Shown: in pieces, positions 1 through 5,932 of the stretch | Numbering within the stretch: the first letter of the stretch is position 1 | Layout of the letters: the number at the start of each line of letters is the position of its first letter | Assembly (NCBI GenBank): GCA_964540005.1 | Contig: CAZILN010000438.1 | Coordinates: 1-7,936, forward strand | Reading direction: 5' to 3' | Length of the DNA stretch: 7,936 nucleotides | Origin: CAZILN01 sp964540005 | GTDB taxonomy: Bacteria > Bacteroidota > Bacteroidia > Bacteroidales > SM23-62 | Notes under the pieces: generated by a model | Database searches by the model: none | The model's input: only the letters and a program-made list of their open reading frames with translations | Told to the model about the DNA's origin: nothing | Position numbers and translations under genes: made by a program

Positions 1-1
1 A

Positions 2-523
2 AGGTGGTGCAATGGCGAAAACTGGGTAATGCACGGAGGAGCACTTCCGGGATTCGGATCTAATTATATGTTCATGCCCGAATACGGCATTGGATTCATG
101 TCTTTCTGCAACCTGACCTATACCTCGCCCGGACCGGCCAATTTCGAGGTCAAAAAGATCTTATTTGAAGGGAGCAATATCAGTCCGAGGAAACTTCCTG
201 TTTCTGATATCCTGTTGAAGCGTCAGGAGCAAATATTGCGGCTTTTTGAAACATGGGATCCTGTCCTGGAACAGGAAATCCTTGCTGAGAACTTCTACCT
301 TGATAAATCACGCGAGGACAGGATGGAGGAGGCAATGAAGGTTTTTACTGATGCCGGGGAAATTATCAGAATGAACCCGATATCACCTGAGAACCAGCTA
401 CGGGGTACTTTTGCCATGAAAACAGAAAACGGTGTGGTTTCAATATATTTTACGCTGACCCCGGAAAAAGACCCAAAGATCCAGACGCTGGATATCCGGT
501 TTATTCCTGAAACTGAGCAGTAA
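2..523 (+). CDS. Serine hydrolase, beta-lactamase family (C-terminal part, 5' end outside window)
   Basis: The reading frame is open to the left edge, so this is the C-terminal ~173 residues of a longer protein. The visible start reads RWCNGENWVMHGGALPGFGS. The HGG triad preceded by a hydrophobic strand matches the third active-site motif (KTG/HxG box) of class C beta-lactamase and penicillin-binding-protein-like serine hydrolases (PF00144), and the following strand (NYMFMPEYGIGFMSFCN) fits the last beta strands of that fold. The SxxK and YxN motifs must lie upstream, outside the window. After the catalytic domain come about 110 residues resembling the small C-terminal domain often attached to these enzymes in Bacteroidota, ending FIPETEQ. 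The likely role is an exported peptidase or esterase acting on peptidoglycan-like or other small substrates; the substrate cannot be told. An internal ATG at 29 is not a true start because the family motif spans it. No hairpin terminator is seen after the stop. Confidence 0.8.
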   Translation, partial: RWCNGENWVMHGGALPGFGSNYMFMPEYGIGFMSFCNLTYTSPGPANFEVKKILFEGSNISPRKLPVSDILLKRQEQILRLFETWDPVLEQEILAENFYLDKSREDRMEEAMKVFTDAGEIIRMNPISPENQLRGTFAMKTENGVVSIYFTLTPEKDPKIQTLDIRFIPETEQ

Positions 524-653
524 TTATCAGTTTTCTGTATCCCTGTACGATTCGAAATATTTGTGGAATTATTATTTCATTTCACAGTATTTTACTTATT
601 TTAGAACACAAATTAATTAGAAACCACTATTGTTTAACTAAATCTGTTATCAC

Positions 654-2105
654 ATGAAAAAAATCTCTACTTTCTTACTGCTCATTTGCTTTTTTGGCGC
701 TCTTTCTGCTCAGATTCCAGGCGGGAATTTTGAGCACTGGAAATCTCTGACATTCGAGTACCCCACGGAAGCCGGATGGACAATATACTCTGAAGAAACT
801 TCCCCTGAAACTGCAGGCTTGCTTGAAAAAGCAACTGATGCCAGTGATGGAAGCTATGCCATAAAGTTTAATACCTTTAAAGAAGGCGATTTCGGATACG
901 TTGTATATGGACAGGTTGGTGAAGGTGGACCTACAGGAGGCATACCCTTCGCAGATAATCCAACCCAGGTCACCATTGCATATAAAGGTACCCTGGCTGA
1001 TGGCGATTCCGCCCAGGTCTGGGTATGGTTGTTCTGGGAAGGTGAGCAGCTTACTAATGATGCGTTCAAGATCCATCAGAACTCCGAGACCTATATTGAC
1101 CTCACCTTTACTTTATCGGAATATACAGGAATGGCTGACAGTCTCATGTTTGTAATGATTCCCTCCGGAGTCGATGACGCTAAGCCAGCTACGGCCGGCA
1201 ATGAGGTATACTTTGATAATGTAAGGTTTAACGGTGAAAGCAATGTTCAGATACCCGATAACAACTTTGAAGACTGGACACCTATAAATATTGAATATAC
1301 AGCGCAGATGACAGAAATACGGGCTTTAGTTGAAAAATCAGATGATGCATATAACGGGACTTATGCCATGAAAATGAGTACCCGAAATGCACGATGGTAC
1401 GAATCGGAAAAAGAAGGGGATGAGTCCGGAATTGATAGGGATTGCTCAGTTACTCTCTGGGGATTCAGGGATGACATCAAGATAAATGATACAACATGGA
1501 TGGATAGAATAATCGGGGGCTTGGCAATACCCGCTCGCAAGGACACACTGGTTTTTTATTATAAATACATGCATCCCGACCAGGTATTCGATACAGCATC
1601 TGTAGGGCTGATGTTCGATAAAGACAGCATAGAAGTACTCCATGAATGGTATACGTTGTACCAGACAGATACCTATACTAAAGCTGAGATAGCCTTCGAT
1701 CTTGATAATAACTGGACCGGTGGATCAGTGGATGCTGATTCCATGACCCTGGAACTTGAATCCACCCGGTGGCGCAATAACTGGTCACCTGCCGATGTGA
1801 ATGTAAATGGAAGTGCCCTTTACATAGACTACATGTACTTTGCCAGTCAGGAGATCTATGCAGGGATAGAAGATGAGGCTCATCCTGAAAGCATTATCAG
1901 GGTATTCCCGAATCCTACTTATGATATTCTGTATATAAGAGGCTTATCCACAGTAAAGAACCTGGAGATAATCTCTCTTAACGGCGCATTGCTGTATCAG
2001 GACCAAATCACCGGCAATACTTCTGTCGATATCTCTGAATACCCGGCAGGTATATACCTGATTAAACTTGATGACAAAATGCTTGGAAAGATAATCAAGC
2101 AATAG
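654..2105 (+). CDS. Secreted two-repeat protein with T9SS type A sorting domain
   Basis: A 483-residue exported protein. Residues 1-20 form a typical signal peptide (MKK, hydrophobic core, SAQ cleavage site). Two repeat units follow, about 21-195 and 200-396. Each opens with an IPxxNFExW motif (IPGGNFEHW, IPDNNFEDW), has a matching internal segment (KATDASDGSYAIKFNT against KSDDAYNGTYAMKMST) and closes with a strand of the form xYFDNVRF / LYIDYMYF. The opening motif resembles that of PCMD (putative carbohydrate metabolism) domains and beta-sandwich carbohydrate-binding modules of Bacteroidota; this assignment is inference. Residues ~413-483 are a type IX secretion sorting domain: VFPNPTYDILYI, a GALLY turn, and the PAGIYLIKL-KIIKQ ending. 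The protein is therefore expected to be carried across the outer membrane and either released or anchored at the cell surface. It seems to be transcribed alone, 130 bases after the hydrolase gene and ending at a strong terminator. No enzymatic motif was recognised. Confidence 0.85.
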   Translation: MKKISTFLLLICFFGALSAQIPGGNFEHWKSLTFEYPTEAGWTIYSEETSPETAGLLEKATDASDGSYAIKFNTFKEGDFGYVVYGQVGEGGPTGGIPFADNPTQVTIAYKGTLADGDSAQVWVWLFWEGEQLTNDAFKIHQNSETYIDLTFTLSEYTGMADSLMFVMIPSGVDDAKPATAGNEVYFDNVRFNGESNVQIPDNNFEDWTPINIEYTAQMTEIRALVEKSDDAYNGTYAMKMSTRNARWYESEKEGDESGIDRDCSVTLWGFRDDIKINDTTWMDRIIGGLAIPARKDTLVFYYKYMHPDQVFDTASVGLMFDKDSIEVLHEWYTLYQTDTYTKAEIAFDLDNNWTGGSVDADSMTLELESTRWRNNWSPADVNVNGSALYIDYMYFASQEIYAGIEDEAHPESIIRVFPNPTYDILYIRGLSTVKNLEIISLNGALLYQDQITGNTSVDISEYPAGIYLIKLDDKMLGKIIKQ

Positions 2106-2155
2106 GAATTATATGAATTGAATCTGAAGGGCTGTCAAAGCCTGCATAGACAAAT

Positions 2156-2178
2156 AAAGGGGCCGCTGAGGCCCCTTT
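2156..2178. terminator. Bidirectional rho-independent terminator
   Basis: A perfect 9-bp stem, AAAGGGGCC paired with GGCCCCTTT, encloses a 5-base loop (GCTGA). The plus-strand exit reads TTTGTTATT and the minus-strand exit TTTATTTG, so it can stop both the T9SS-protein gene (ending at 2105) and the convergent small gene (ending at 2219). Confidence 0.9.
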
Positions 2179-2218
2179 GTTATTCAATATTGAATATTCA
2201 ATTAGCAGACTTTTATCC

Positions 2219-2635
2219 TTACAATACTATCCAGTCAGTATAAGTATAAGTAAATGTTCCCAGTTTTTCTGATTCCTTAATAAGGGGTTTCAGTTTTTCC
2301 TGAACGACCAATCCTGCTTCTGTGTATTCGCCATCATCATCATAATACCTGTCTCTTTGTTTTTCTGATTCAATAACCCAGATTAAGCCCAGGCTGTTCC
2401 CATCTTCCCCTCTAACTCCTTTTATCAGGTATAATTCAAAACCTTCATAATGTTTTTCAATTCCGGGTATCCACTTATCAAGCATAAACTCTTTCCAATG
2501 GTCCATTGTGACACCTGGATTCGATTTAAAAGTCAGAACATGCGTGCCAATCAGGTTTCCTTTTTCCAGGGACTGTCCTAAGACGACACTTCCTAACAGA
2601 AGCATCAATGCTGATACGCAGAGTATTTTGTTCAT
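2219..2635 (-). CDS. Small secreted protein of unknown function
   Basis: A 138-residue protein with a clear N-terminal signal peptide (MNK, then a hydrophobic run ending VVLGQ, cleavage near residue 20-21). The mature part is about 118 residues, rich in charged and aromatic residues: a strand (LIGTHVLTFK), a helix with DHWKEFMLDKWIPGIEKH, a strand (FELYLIKGV), a second strand (SLGLIWVIES), a helix with QRDRYYDDDGEYTEA and VQEKLKPLIKE, and a C-terminal strand ending TDWIVL. This alternation resembles a ferredoxin-like or dimeric alpha-beta barrel fold (as in NIPSNAP/ABM-type proteins), but that is inference from the pattern only, and no catalytic residues can be named. It is a one-gene unit between two terminators and converges with the T9SS-protein gene. 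No cysteine remains in the mature protein and there is no lipobox, so a soluble periplasmic protein is most likely. Confidence 0.75.
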   Translation of the reverse strand: MNKILCVSALMLLLGSVVLGQSLEKGNLIGTHVLTFKSNPGVTMDHWKEFMLDKWIPGIEKHYEGFELYLIKGVRGEDGNSLGLIWVIESEKQRDRYYDDDGEYTEAGLVVQEKLKPLIKESEKLGTFTYTYTDWIVL

Positions 2636-2706
2636 GGTTTTATGATTTTATTGGTTGTTCCAGCTTGCCAGGTACTGTTCTAAGTTACAACAATTTAAAT
2701 AATAAA

Positions 2707-2727
2707 AAGGGGCCTCGCGGGCCCCTT
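2707..2727 (-). terminator. Rho-independent terminator of the oxidoreductase gene
   Basis: A perfect 8-bp stem, AAGGGGCC with GGCCCCTT, around a 5-base loop (TCGCG on the plus strand). Read on the minus strand it is followed by a T-rich tail (CCTTTTTATT), which fits termination of the oxidoreductase transcript ending at 2798. Stem core and spacing are almost the same as the terminator at 2156-2178. Confidence 0.88.
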
Positions 2728-2797
2728 AGTGATTCAGCATGACAAATGAAGAATTTCCGGATCTTTAGGATAGTATGAATTCAATTATTTAACAATC

Positions 2798-4321
2798 CTA
2801 CAGGCTCCACCCGTCGCGATATTCATAGTGGAAGTATTCATTGGCTTCCGGGCAGTTGGTAATTTTCATGTTTTCAGCATCATATTCCAGGGTTTTATTG
2901 ACCATCTGGGCGGCAACAGCAATATTGGTCAGCAGCATGATCTCTGTTAATTTGCCGGAAATCTGAAAATCATTGGCTGCCATTCTTCCCTCTTTGATTG
3001 CCTCGATAAAATCAACATAAACACTACTTGGGCGTTTTAGCTTCTTTTCAGGTTCAACAAAACCAGGATCATTGGGAACGAGTTCAGGGGCTGCTCCATG
3101 CGTTCCATGCATCAGCATTCCCTTATCACCTATGTACAGGGCCTCCCTTAAGCTACGGTCGGCTTCGAGTCCGGTGGGACGCGGCGGTTTGATACCACCG
3201 TCGCTCCAGGTAACCCTTACCGGGGGCATGTCTCCGCGGGCATTGAATTCATAGCTGACGCTTTCTGCCTGCGGAAGGTATTCAGCGTTATAAGGAGTAG
3301 TTGTGGCCTGGATACGGCTGGGCATGCCAAGCTTGAGGGCCCATATAGGTGCATCGAATGTATGGGCTCCCATATCTCCCATGGCGCCCGTTCCATAATC
3401 CCATAAGCCTCTCCAGGCAAAATGAGTGGTTGATGGGTGATATGGTTTTTCAGGAGCCGGTCCCAGCCAGAGGTCGTATTTCAGGTTATCCGGTACTGCC
3501 ACTCCTTCGGGACGGTCAAGATACCCTTGTTTCCAGACAGGACGGTTTGACCACATATGTACTTCACTGACATTGCCAATGGCCCCGGACTGTATCCATT
3601 CTACGGTCTGCATGGTGCCTTCAATGTTGTGTCCCTGGTTCCCCATCTGGGTTACCAGTCCAGTCTTTTTCGCAAGATCCTGTAAGAACCTTACCTCGTG
3701 TATTGTCTTGGCCATGGGTTTTTCGATAAAAACATGCTTGCCGGCCTTCATGGCATAGGCAGCAATTACAGCATGTGTATGATCGGGTGTTCCGATGAGC
3801 ACGGCATCGATCTCCTTCTCCTTATCGATCATCTCACGGAAATTAGCATATTGTTTTGCCTTTGGGTAACCCTTGAACATATGAGCTGCATACTCTGAAT
3901 CTACATCACACAATGCATAGATGTTGGCATGTTTAAATGCTTGAGGGCCCTCAGCTGCTCCCATCTGTACCGGTGAATCGGAATCTTCCACACCTTCCCG
4001 CCTTTGAGGCCTTCCTCCACCGGGAAATCCTCCTCTCTGTGGCTGGATCCCCGCATAGCGCTGAATTAGAAATCCGCTCATGTTGAAGCTCCTTTGTATG
4101 GGTACATCCGGAGTGGCAATATTCTGAATATCACCACCGCCCTGGCTGCCTATACCGATCCCGGCAATGTTGACAAGGTCACTGGGTGCTGTATATCCTT
4201 TTCCTCCCAGCACATGGCGCGGAACAATAGTAAATGCAGCTGCAGCTGCCGTTGTTTTCCCGATAAAGTCTCTCCTTGAAAGGTTTTTAGGGTTTTGTTT
4301 TGTTGATTTGTTTTTACTCAT
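2798..4321 (-). CDS. Gfo/Idh/MocA family oxidoreductase with Tat signal
   Basis: A 507-residue NAD(P)-dependent oxidoreductase. The N-terminus carries a twin-arginine signal (LSRRDFIGKTTAAAAAF, R16-R17, then a hydrophobic stretch), so it is probably exported folded to the periplasm. A Rossmann domain starts with VNIAGIGIGSQGG (residues ~50-62), continues with the strand NIYALCDVD (~133-141) and GTPDHTHA (177-184), and has the family's EKP motif at 200-202 (K201 the expected catalytic lysine). The C-terminal domain holds WRGLWDYGTGAMGDMGAH (303-320), in which D316 and H320 match the Asp/His of the inositol-dehydrogenase active site. A Gly/Arg/Pro-rich insert (~73-130) separates the first helix from the second strand and makes the protein longer than usual. 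Members of this Tat-bearing group in Bacteroidota are thought to oxidise or reduce sugars or glycosides, in some cases at C3; the substrate here is unknown. The chosen ATG gives a normal n-region before the twin arginine. It is transcribed alone, with two inverted repeats upstream. Confidence 0.9.
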   Translation of the reverse strand: MSKNKSTKQNPKNLSRRDFIGKTTAAAAAFTIVPRHVLGGKGYTAPSDLVNIAGIGIGSQGGGDIQNIATPDVPIQRSFNMSGFLIQRYAGIQPQRGGFPGGGRPQRREGVEDSDSPVQMGAAEGPQAFKHANIYALCDVDSEYAAHMFKGYPKAKQYANFREMIDKEKEIDAVLIGTPDHTHAVIAAYAMKAGKHVFIEKPMAKTIHEVRFLQDLAKKTGLVTQMGNQGHNIEGTMQTVEWIQSGAIGNVSEVHMWSNRPVWKQGYLDRPEGVAVPDNLKYDLWLGPAPEKPYHPSTTHFAWRGLWDYGTGAMGDMGAHTFDAPIWALKLGMPSRIQATTTPYNAEYLPQAESVSYEFNARGDMPPVRVTWSDGGIKPPRPTGLEADRSLREALYIGDKGMLMHGTHGAAPELVPNDPGFVEPEKKLKRPSSVYVDFIEAIKEGRMAANDFQISGKLTEIMLLTNIAVAAQMVNKTLEYDAENMKITNCPEANEYFHYEYRDGWSL

Positions 4322-4351
4322 GGTTAATTACAGGGTTTAGAAGTTTGAGTG

Positions 4352-4386
4352 TTATGCCAGTTATAGTGTAAAAATGATTGGCATAA
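4352..4386. promoter_or_regulatory. Inverted repeat upstream of the oxidoreductase gene (possible operator)
   Basis: TTATGCCA at 4352-4359 and its exact reverse complement TGGCATAA at 4379-4386, separated by 19 bases. It lies 31-65 bases before the ATG of the minus-strand oxidoreductase gene, where an operator or a leader hairpin would sit. No T-run follows it in either direction, so it is not a terminator. Function is inferred from position and symmetry only. Confidence 0.4.
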
Positions 4387-4452
4387 AGTATTAGACAAGC
4401 TTACATGGCTAAAGTTTAAAAGTAATATATTTTAATGACTTATCCCGGGACA

Positions 4453-4488
4453 GGACAAGTGGTAAAAAATAGTCTAGCTGACTTGTCC
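4453..4488. repeat. Second inverted repeat between tRNA-Lys and the oxidoreductase gene
   Basis: GGACAAGT at 4453-4460 and ACTTGTCC at 4481-4488, exact reverse complements with a 20-base spacer. Arm length and spacing nearly equal those of the dyad at 4352-4386, but the arm sequences differ. No T-run flanks it. The rest of the 227 bases between the oxidoreductase start and the tRNA holds no supported gene; a short TCCCGGGA palindrome lies at 4443-4450. Confidence 0.35.
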
Positions 4489-4507
4489 AGAGGGGTGTTT
4501 CATCAAT

Positions 4508-4536
4508 AAAAAATCCCGGCCGGAATCGATCGGGAT
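4508..4536 (-). terminator. Terminator of tRNA-Lys
   Basis: On the minus strand, ATCCCG pairs with CGGGAT (4531-4536 with 4513-4518) around a 12-base loop that contains its own CCGG/ATCGAT symmetry, followed directly by TTTTTATT. It begins 12 bases after the tRNA 3' end, so it should end the tRNA transcript before the oxidoreductase gene. Confidence 0.75.
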
Positions 4537-4548
4537 CTTAAAATTTTG

Positions 4549-4621
4549 TGATTCAGCAGGGTCTCGAACCCTGGACCCCCTCCTTAAAAGGGAGGTGCTC
4601 TACCAACTGAGCTACTGAATC
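4549..4621 (-). tRNA. tRNA-Lys (anticodon TTT)
   Basis: A 73-base tRNA on the minus strand that folds completely. The acceptor stem is GATTCAG with CTGAATC and discriminator A; the D stem GCTC/GAGC encloses AGTTGGTA; the anticodon stem CCTCC/GGAGG encloses loop CTTTTAA, which puts TTT at positions 34-36; the variable loop is GGGTC; the T stem CAGGG/CCCTG encloses TTCGAGA. All stems are perfectly paired. It reads lysine codons AAA and AAG. The 3' CCA is not encoded (the DNA continues CAAAA after the discriminator base), so CCA must be added by the nucleotidyltransferase. The gene has its own promoter (4642-4672) and terminator (4508-4536), making it a single-tRNA unit. Confidence 0.97.
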
Positions 4622-4641
4622 AGCCTTCGTAATTTGGGGTG

Positions 4642-4672
4642 CAAATTTAACACCTAATATTTGTTTTCCAAA
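4642..4672 (-). promoter_or_regulatory. Housekeeping promoter of tRNA-Lys
   Basis: On the minus strand TTTG (4672-4669), a 19-base spacer, then TAAATTTG (4649-4642). This is an exact match to the Bacteroidota primary-sigma consensus TTTG / TAnnTTTG with usual spacing. The -7 element ends 20 bases before the mature tRNA 5' end, leaving room for a short 5' leader. Confidence 0.8.
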
Positions 4673-4788
4673 GCTTTTACAGAAGATTTTATTTTGCATT
4701 GAAAATGAACATTATAACTATGGAATAATAAGACTGTTATGTCCAAATAAAAACTAAGGTCTGCCATATTATGATCGGGAAAATATGC

Positions 4789-4796
4789 TACTTTTA
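4789..4796 (+). promoter_or_regulatory. Possible -7 element of the thioesterase gene
   Basis: TACTTTTA fits the Bacteroidota -7 consensus TAnnTTTG except for the last base and lies 20 bases before the thioesterase ATG. No good TTTG is present 19-21 bases upstream, so this is a weak call. Confidence 0.25.
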
Positions 4797-4816
4797 CTGC
4801 GTACAAATTACTCATC

Positions 4817-5230
4817 ATGTACCGGACAGAAACAAAGATCAGGGTACGCTACGGGGAAACTGACCAGATGGGATATGCCTATTATGCCAATTATGCCCTG
4901 TATTTTGAAGTAGGCCGTACAGAGATGCTAAGGTCGCTCGGTTTCACATATAAAGAATGGGAGGATAGCGGGATCCTGCTCCCTGTCAGGTCCCTGTCGA
5001 TCAACTATAAAACTCCTGCCCGTTATGACGATCTGCTGACTGTTACTACCATCCTGAAAGAATTACCTTCTGCGAGGATCAGCTTTGATTATGAGGTAAC
5101 AAATGAACAGGACCAGGTAATTTGTACTGCCAATACCGTCCTGGTGTTTGTAGATGCCGCTACAGGCCGTCCAACCAGACCGCCGGAAAACTTTCTTATG
5201 GCTCTTCAGAAGGAAAATCCATTTGATTGA
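4817..5230 (+). CDS. Acyl-CoA thioesterase, YbgC/FadM type (4HBT hotdog fold)
   Basis: A 137-residue protein, the usual length for single-domain hotdog thioesterases of the 4-hydroxybenzoyl-CoA thioesterase family. The N-terminal block RVRYGETDQMGYAYYANYAL followed by YFEVGRTEMLRSLG is the YbgC/FadM signature; D16 in ETDQMG is the expected catalytic aspartate. The position seven residues later, histidine in the proteobacterial YbgC form (VYHASY), is tyrosine here (Y23), a form I recall as common in Bacteroidota. The rest (LPVRSLSINYKTPARYDD, ILKELPSARISFDYEV, ICTANTVLVFVD) gives the remaining strands of the hotdog sheet. It should hydrolyse acyl-CoA or a related thioester in the cytoplasm; chain length and physiological role are not visible. 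It is divergent from tRNA-Lys and 136 bases before the DUF4252 locus, so it is probably transcribed separately. Confidence 0.9.
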   Translation: MYRTETKIRVRYGETDQMGYAYYANYALYFEVGRTEMLRSLGFTYKEWEDSGILLPVRSLSINYKTPARYDDLLTVTTILKELPSARISFDYEVTNEQDQVICTANTVLVFVDAATGRPTRPPENFLMALQKENPFD

Positions 5231-5297
5231 TTCAAAGTCCTTTTAGACTTCCTCTTTACTTCATTCAGCCAGTAGAACAAATAATTTACTCACGCTT

Positions 5298-5328
5298 TGT
5301 AATGAATCATCTGATGGTTCGTCATCTG
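5298..5328 (+). promoter_or_regulatory. Candidate ECF-type promoter and direct repeat upstream of first DUF4252 gene
   Basis: TGTAAT (5298-5303), a 16-base spacer and CGTC (5320-5323) resemble the -35/-10 layout of many ECF-dependent promoters, 44 bases before the ATG at 5367. In the same stretch TCATCTG occurs twice as a direct repeat (5307-5313 and 5322-5328). No good TTTG/TAnnTTTG promoter is seen in this intergenic region. Autoregulation by the sigma factor encoded downstream is an inference. Confidence 0.25.
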
Positions 5329-5366
5329 TATGAAAGCAAAACAGAATTAATCAAAATTTGTCAGTT

Positions 5367-5870
5367 ATGAAAAAGTTAAGTTTAATTGCAATTACAGTTC
5401 TGATCCCGATTATTTCAATGGCCCAGAATCCGGCTATTGAGAAATTGTTTGATAAGTACCAGGGGTCCGATGGATTCACTACCGTTCTGGTAACCCAGGA
5501 TGCCTTTAAAATGATTTCCAGCATGGAAAGTGAAGAGGGTGAACTTGATAATCCTCTCAGTAAGATTAAAAACGTCAGGGTGCTGGCACAGGAGGATGAA
5601 GCAACCATAGAGGGACTGAACTTCTATGATGAACTGAAAAAAGACATGGACTTCAGCCAGTACAAAGAGCTGGTAGTCGTAAAGGAAAAGGACCAGGATG
5701 TATGGGTAATGGCTAAGGAGAATAATGGAAGATTAGCAGAATTAGTTGTTATAGTTGGCGGTGAAGAGAATGTACTGGTCTGGATCGAAGGTGATTTTAC
5801 TTTTGAGGAACTCTCCGAATTATCAAACCTGGGAGGTATAGATCATCTTAAAATTCTCAACGAACTTTAG
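5367..5870 (+). CDS. DUF4252 secreted protein (first copy)
   Basis: A 167-residue exported protein. I chose the ATG at 5367, which begins MKKLSLIAITVLIPIISMAQ, a standard signal peptide with cleavage after AQ; a TTG at 5358 would only add three residues. The mature part begins NPAIEKLFDKYQGSDGFTTV and has the DUF4252 (PF14060) pattern: the FDKY-x-G-x-DGFT opening, a strand plus helix, KIKNVRVLAQED, FYDELKKD, YKELVVVKEKDQDVWVMAKE, and a hydrophobic strand (LAELVVIVGG) near the end. It aligns along its whole length with the protein at 7022-7564 (LFDKY-G-DG, VVKEKD-DV, A-E motifs shared). There is no lipobox, so the protein is probably periplasmic. The family has no established biochemical function. 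It lies 62 bases before the sigma gene and either shares its transcript or forms the leading gene of the locus. Confidence 0.85.
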   Translation: MKKLSLIAITVLIPIISMAQNPAIEKLFDKYQGSDGFTTVLVTQDAFKMISSMESEEGELDNPLSKIKNVRVLAQEDEATIEGLNFYDELKKDMDFSQYKELVVVKEKDQDVWVMAKENNGRLAELVVIVGGEENVLVWIEGDFTFEELSELSNLGGIDHLKILNEL

Positions 5871-5877
5871 TCAGGGA

Positions 5878-5909
5878 TTTAATCAGCTCCTTGAAATATG
5901 CTACCTTTG
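5878..5909 (+). promoter_or_regulatory. Promoter in front of the ECF sigma gene
   Basis: TTTA (5878-5881), a 20-base spacer and TACCTTTG (5902-5909). The -7 element matches TAnnTTTG exactly and the -33 element differs by one base. The ATG of the sigma gene is 23 bases after the -7 element. This suggests basal housekeeping transcription of the sigma/anti-sigma operon independent of the preceding DUF4252 gene. Confidence 0.5.
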
Positions 5910-5932
5910 ATTCTCTGGTCTATACATCCTGA

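Noticed and set aside
524..653. Promoter of the T9SS-protein gene
   Set aside because: The region is AT-rich with TATTTTAC-like stretches and a TTTG at 560-563, but no pair of elements has the right spacing, so no promoter is called.
675..1076. Minus-strand open frame of 133 codons within the T9SS-protein gene
   Set aside because: It lies wholly opposite a gene with a clear signal peptide, internal repeats and sorting domain; its translation has no family pattern.
3072..4279. Several plus-strand open frames opposite the oxidoreductase gene
   Set aside because: They are shadows of a well-supported Gfo/Idh coding sequence, with Cys/Pro/Ser-rich translations and no family motifs.
4549..4621. 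tRNA-Lys as an integration site of a genomic island
   Set aside because: No integrase, phage or mobilisation gene lies nearby and only an 11-base repeat of the 3' end is found.
5235..5250. Short hairpin AAGTC-N6-GACTT after the thioesterase gene as a terminator
   Set aside because: The stem is only 5 bp, AT-rich and not followed by a proper T-run; it may be chance.
5358..5366. TTG start for the first DUF4252 gene
   Set aside because: The ATG three codons later gives a normal MKK-type signal peptide start like that of the second copy.
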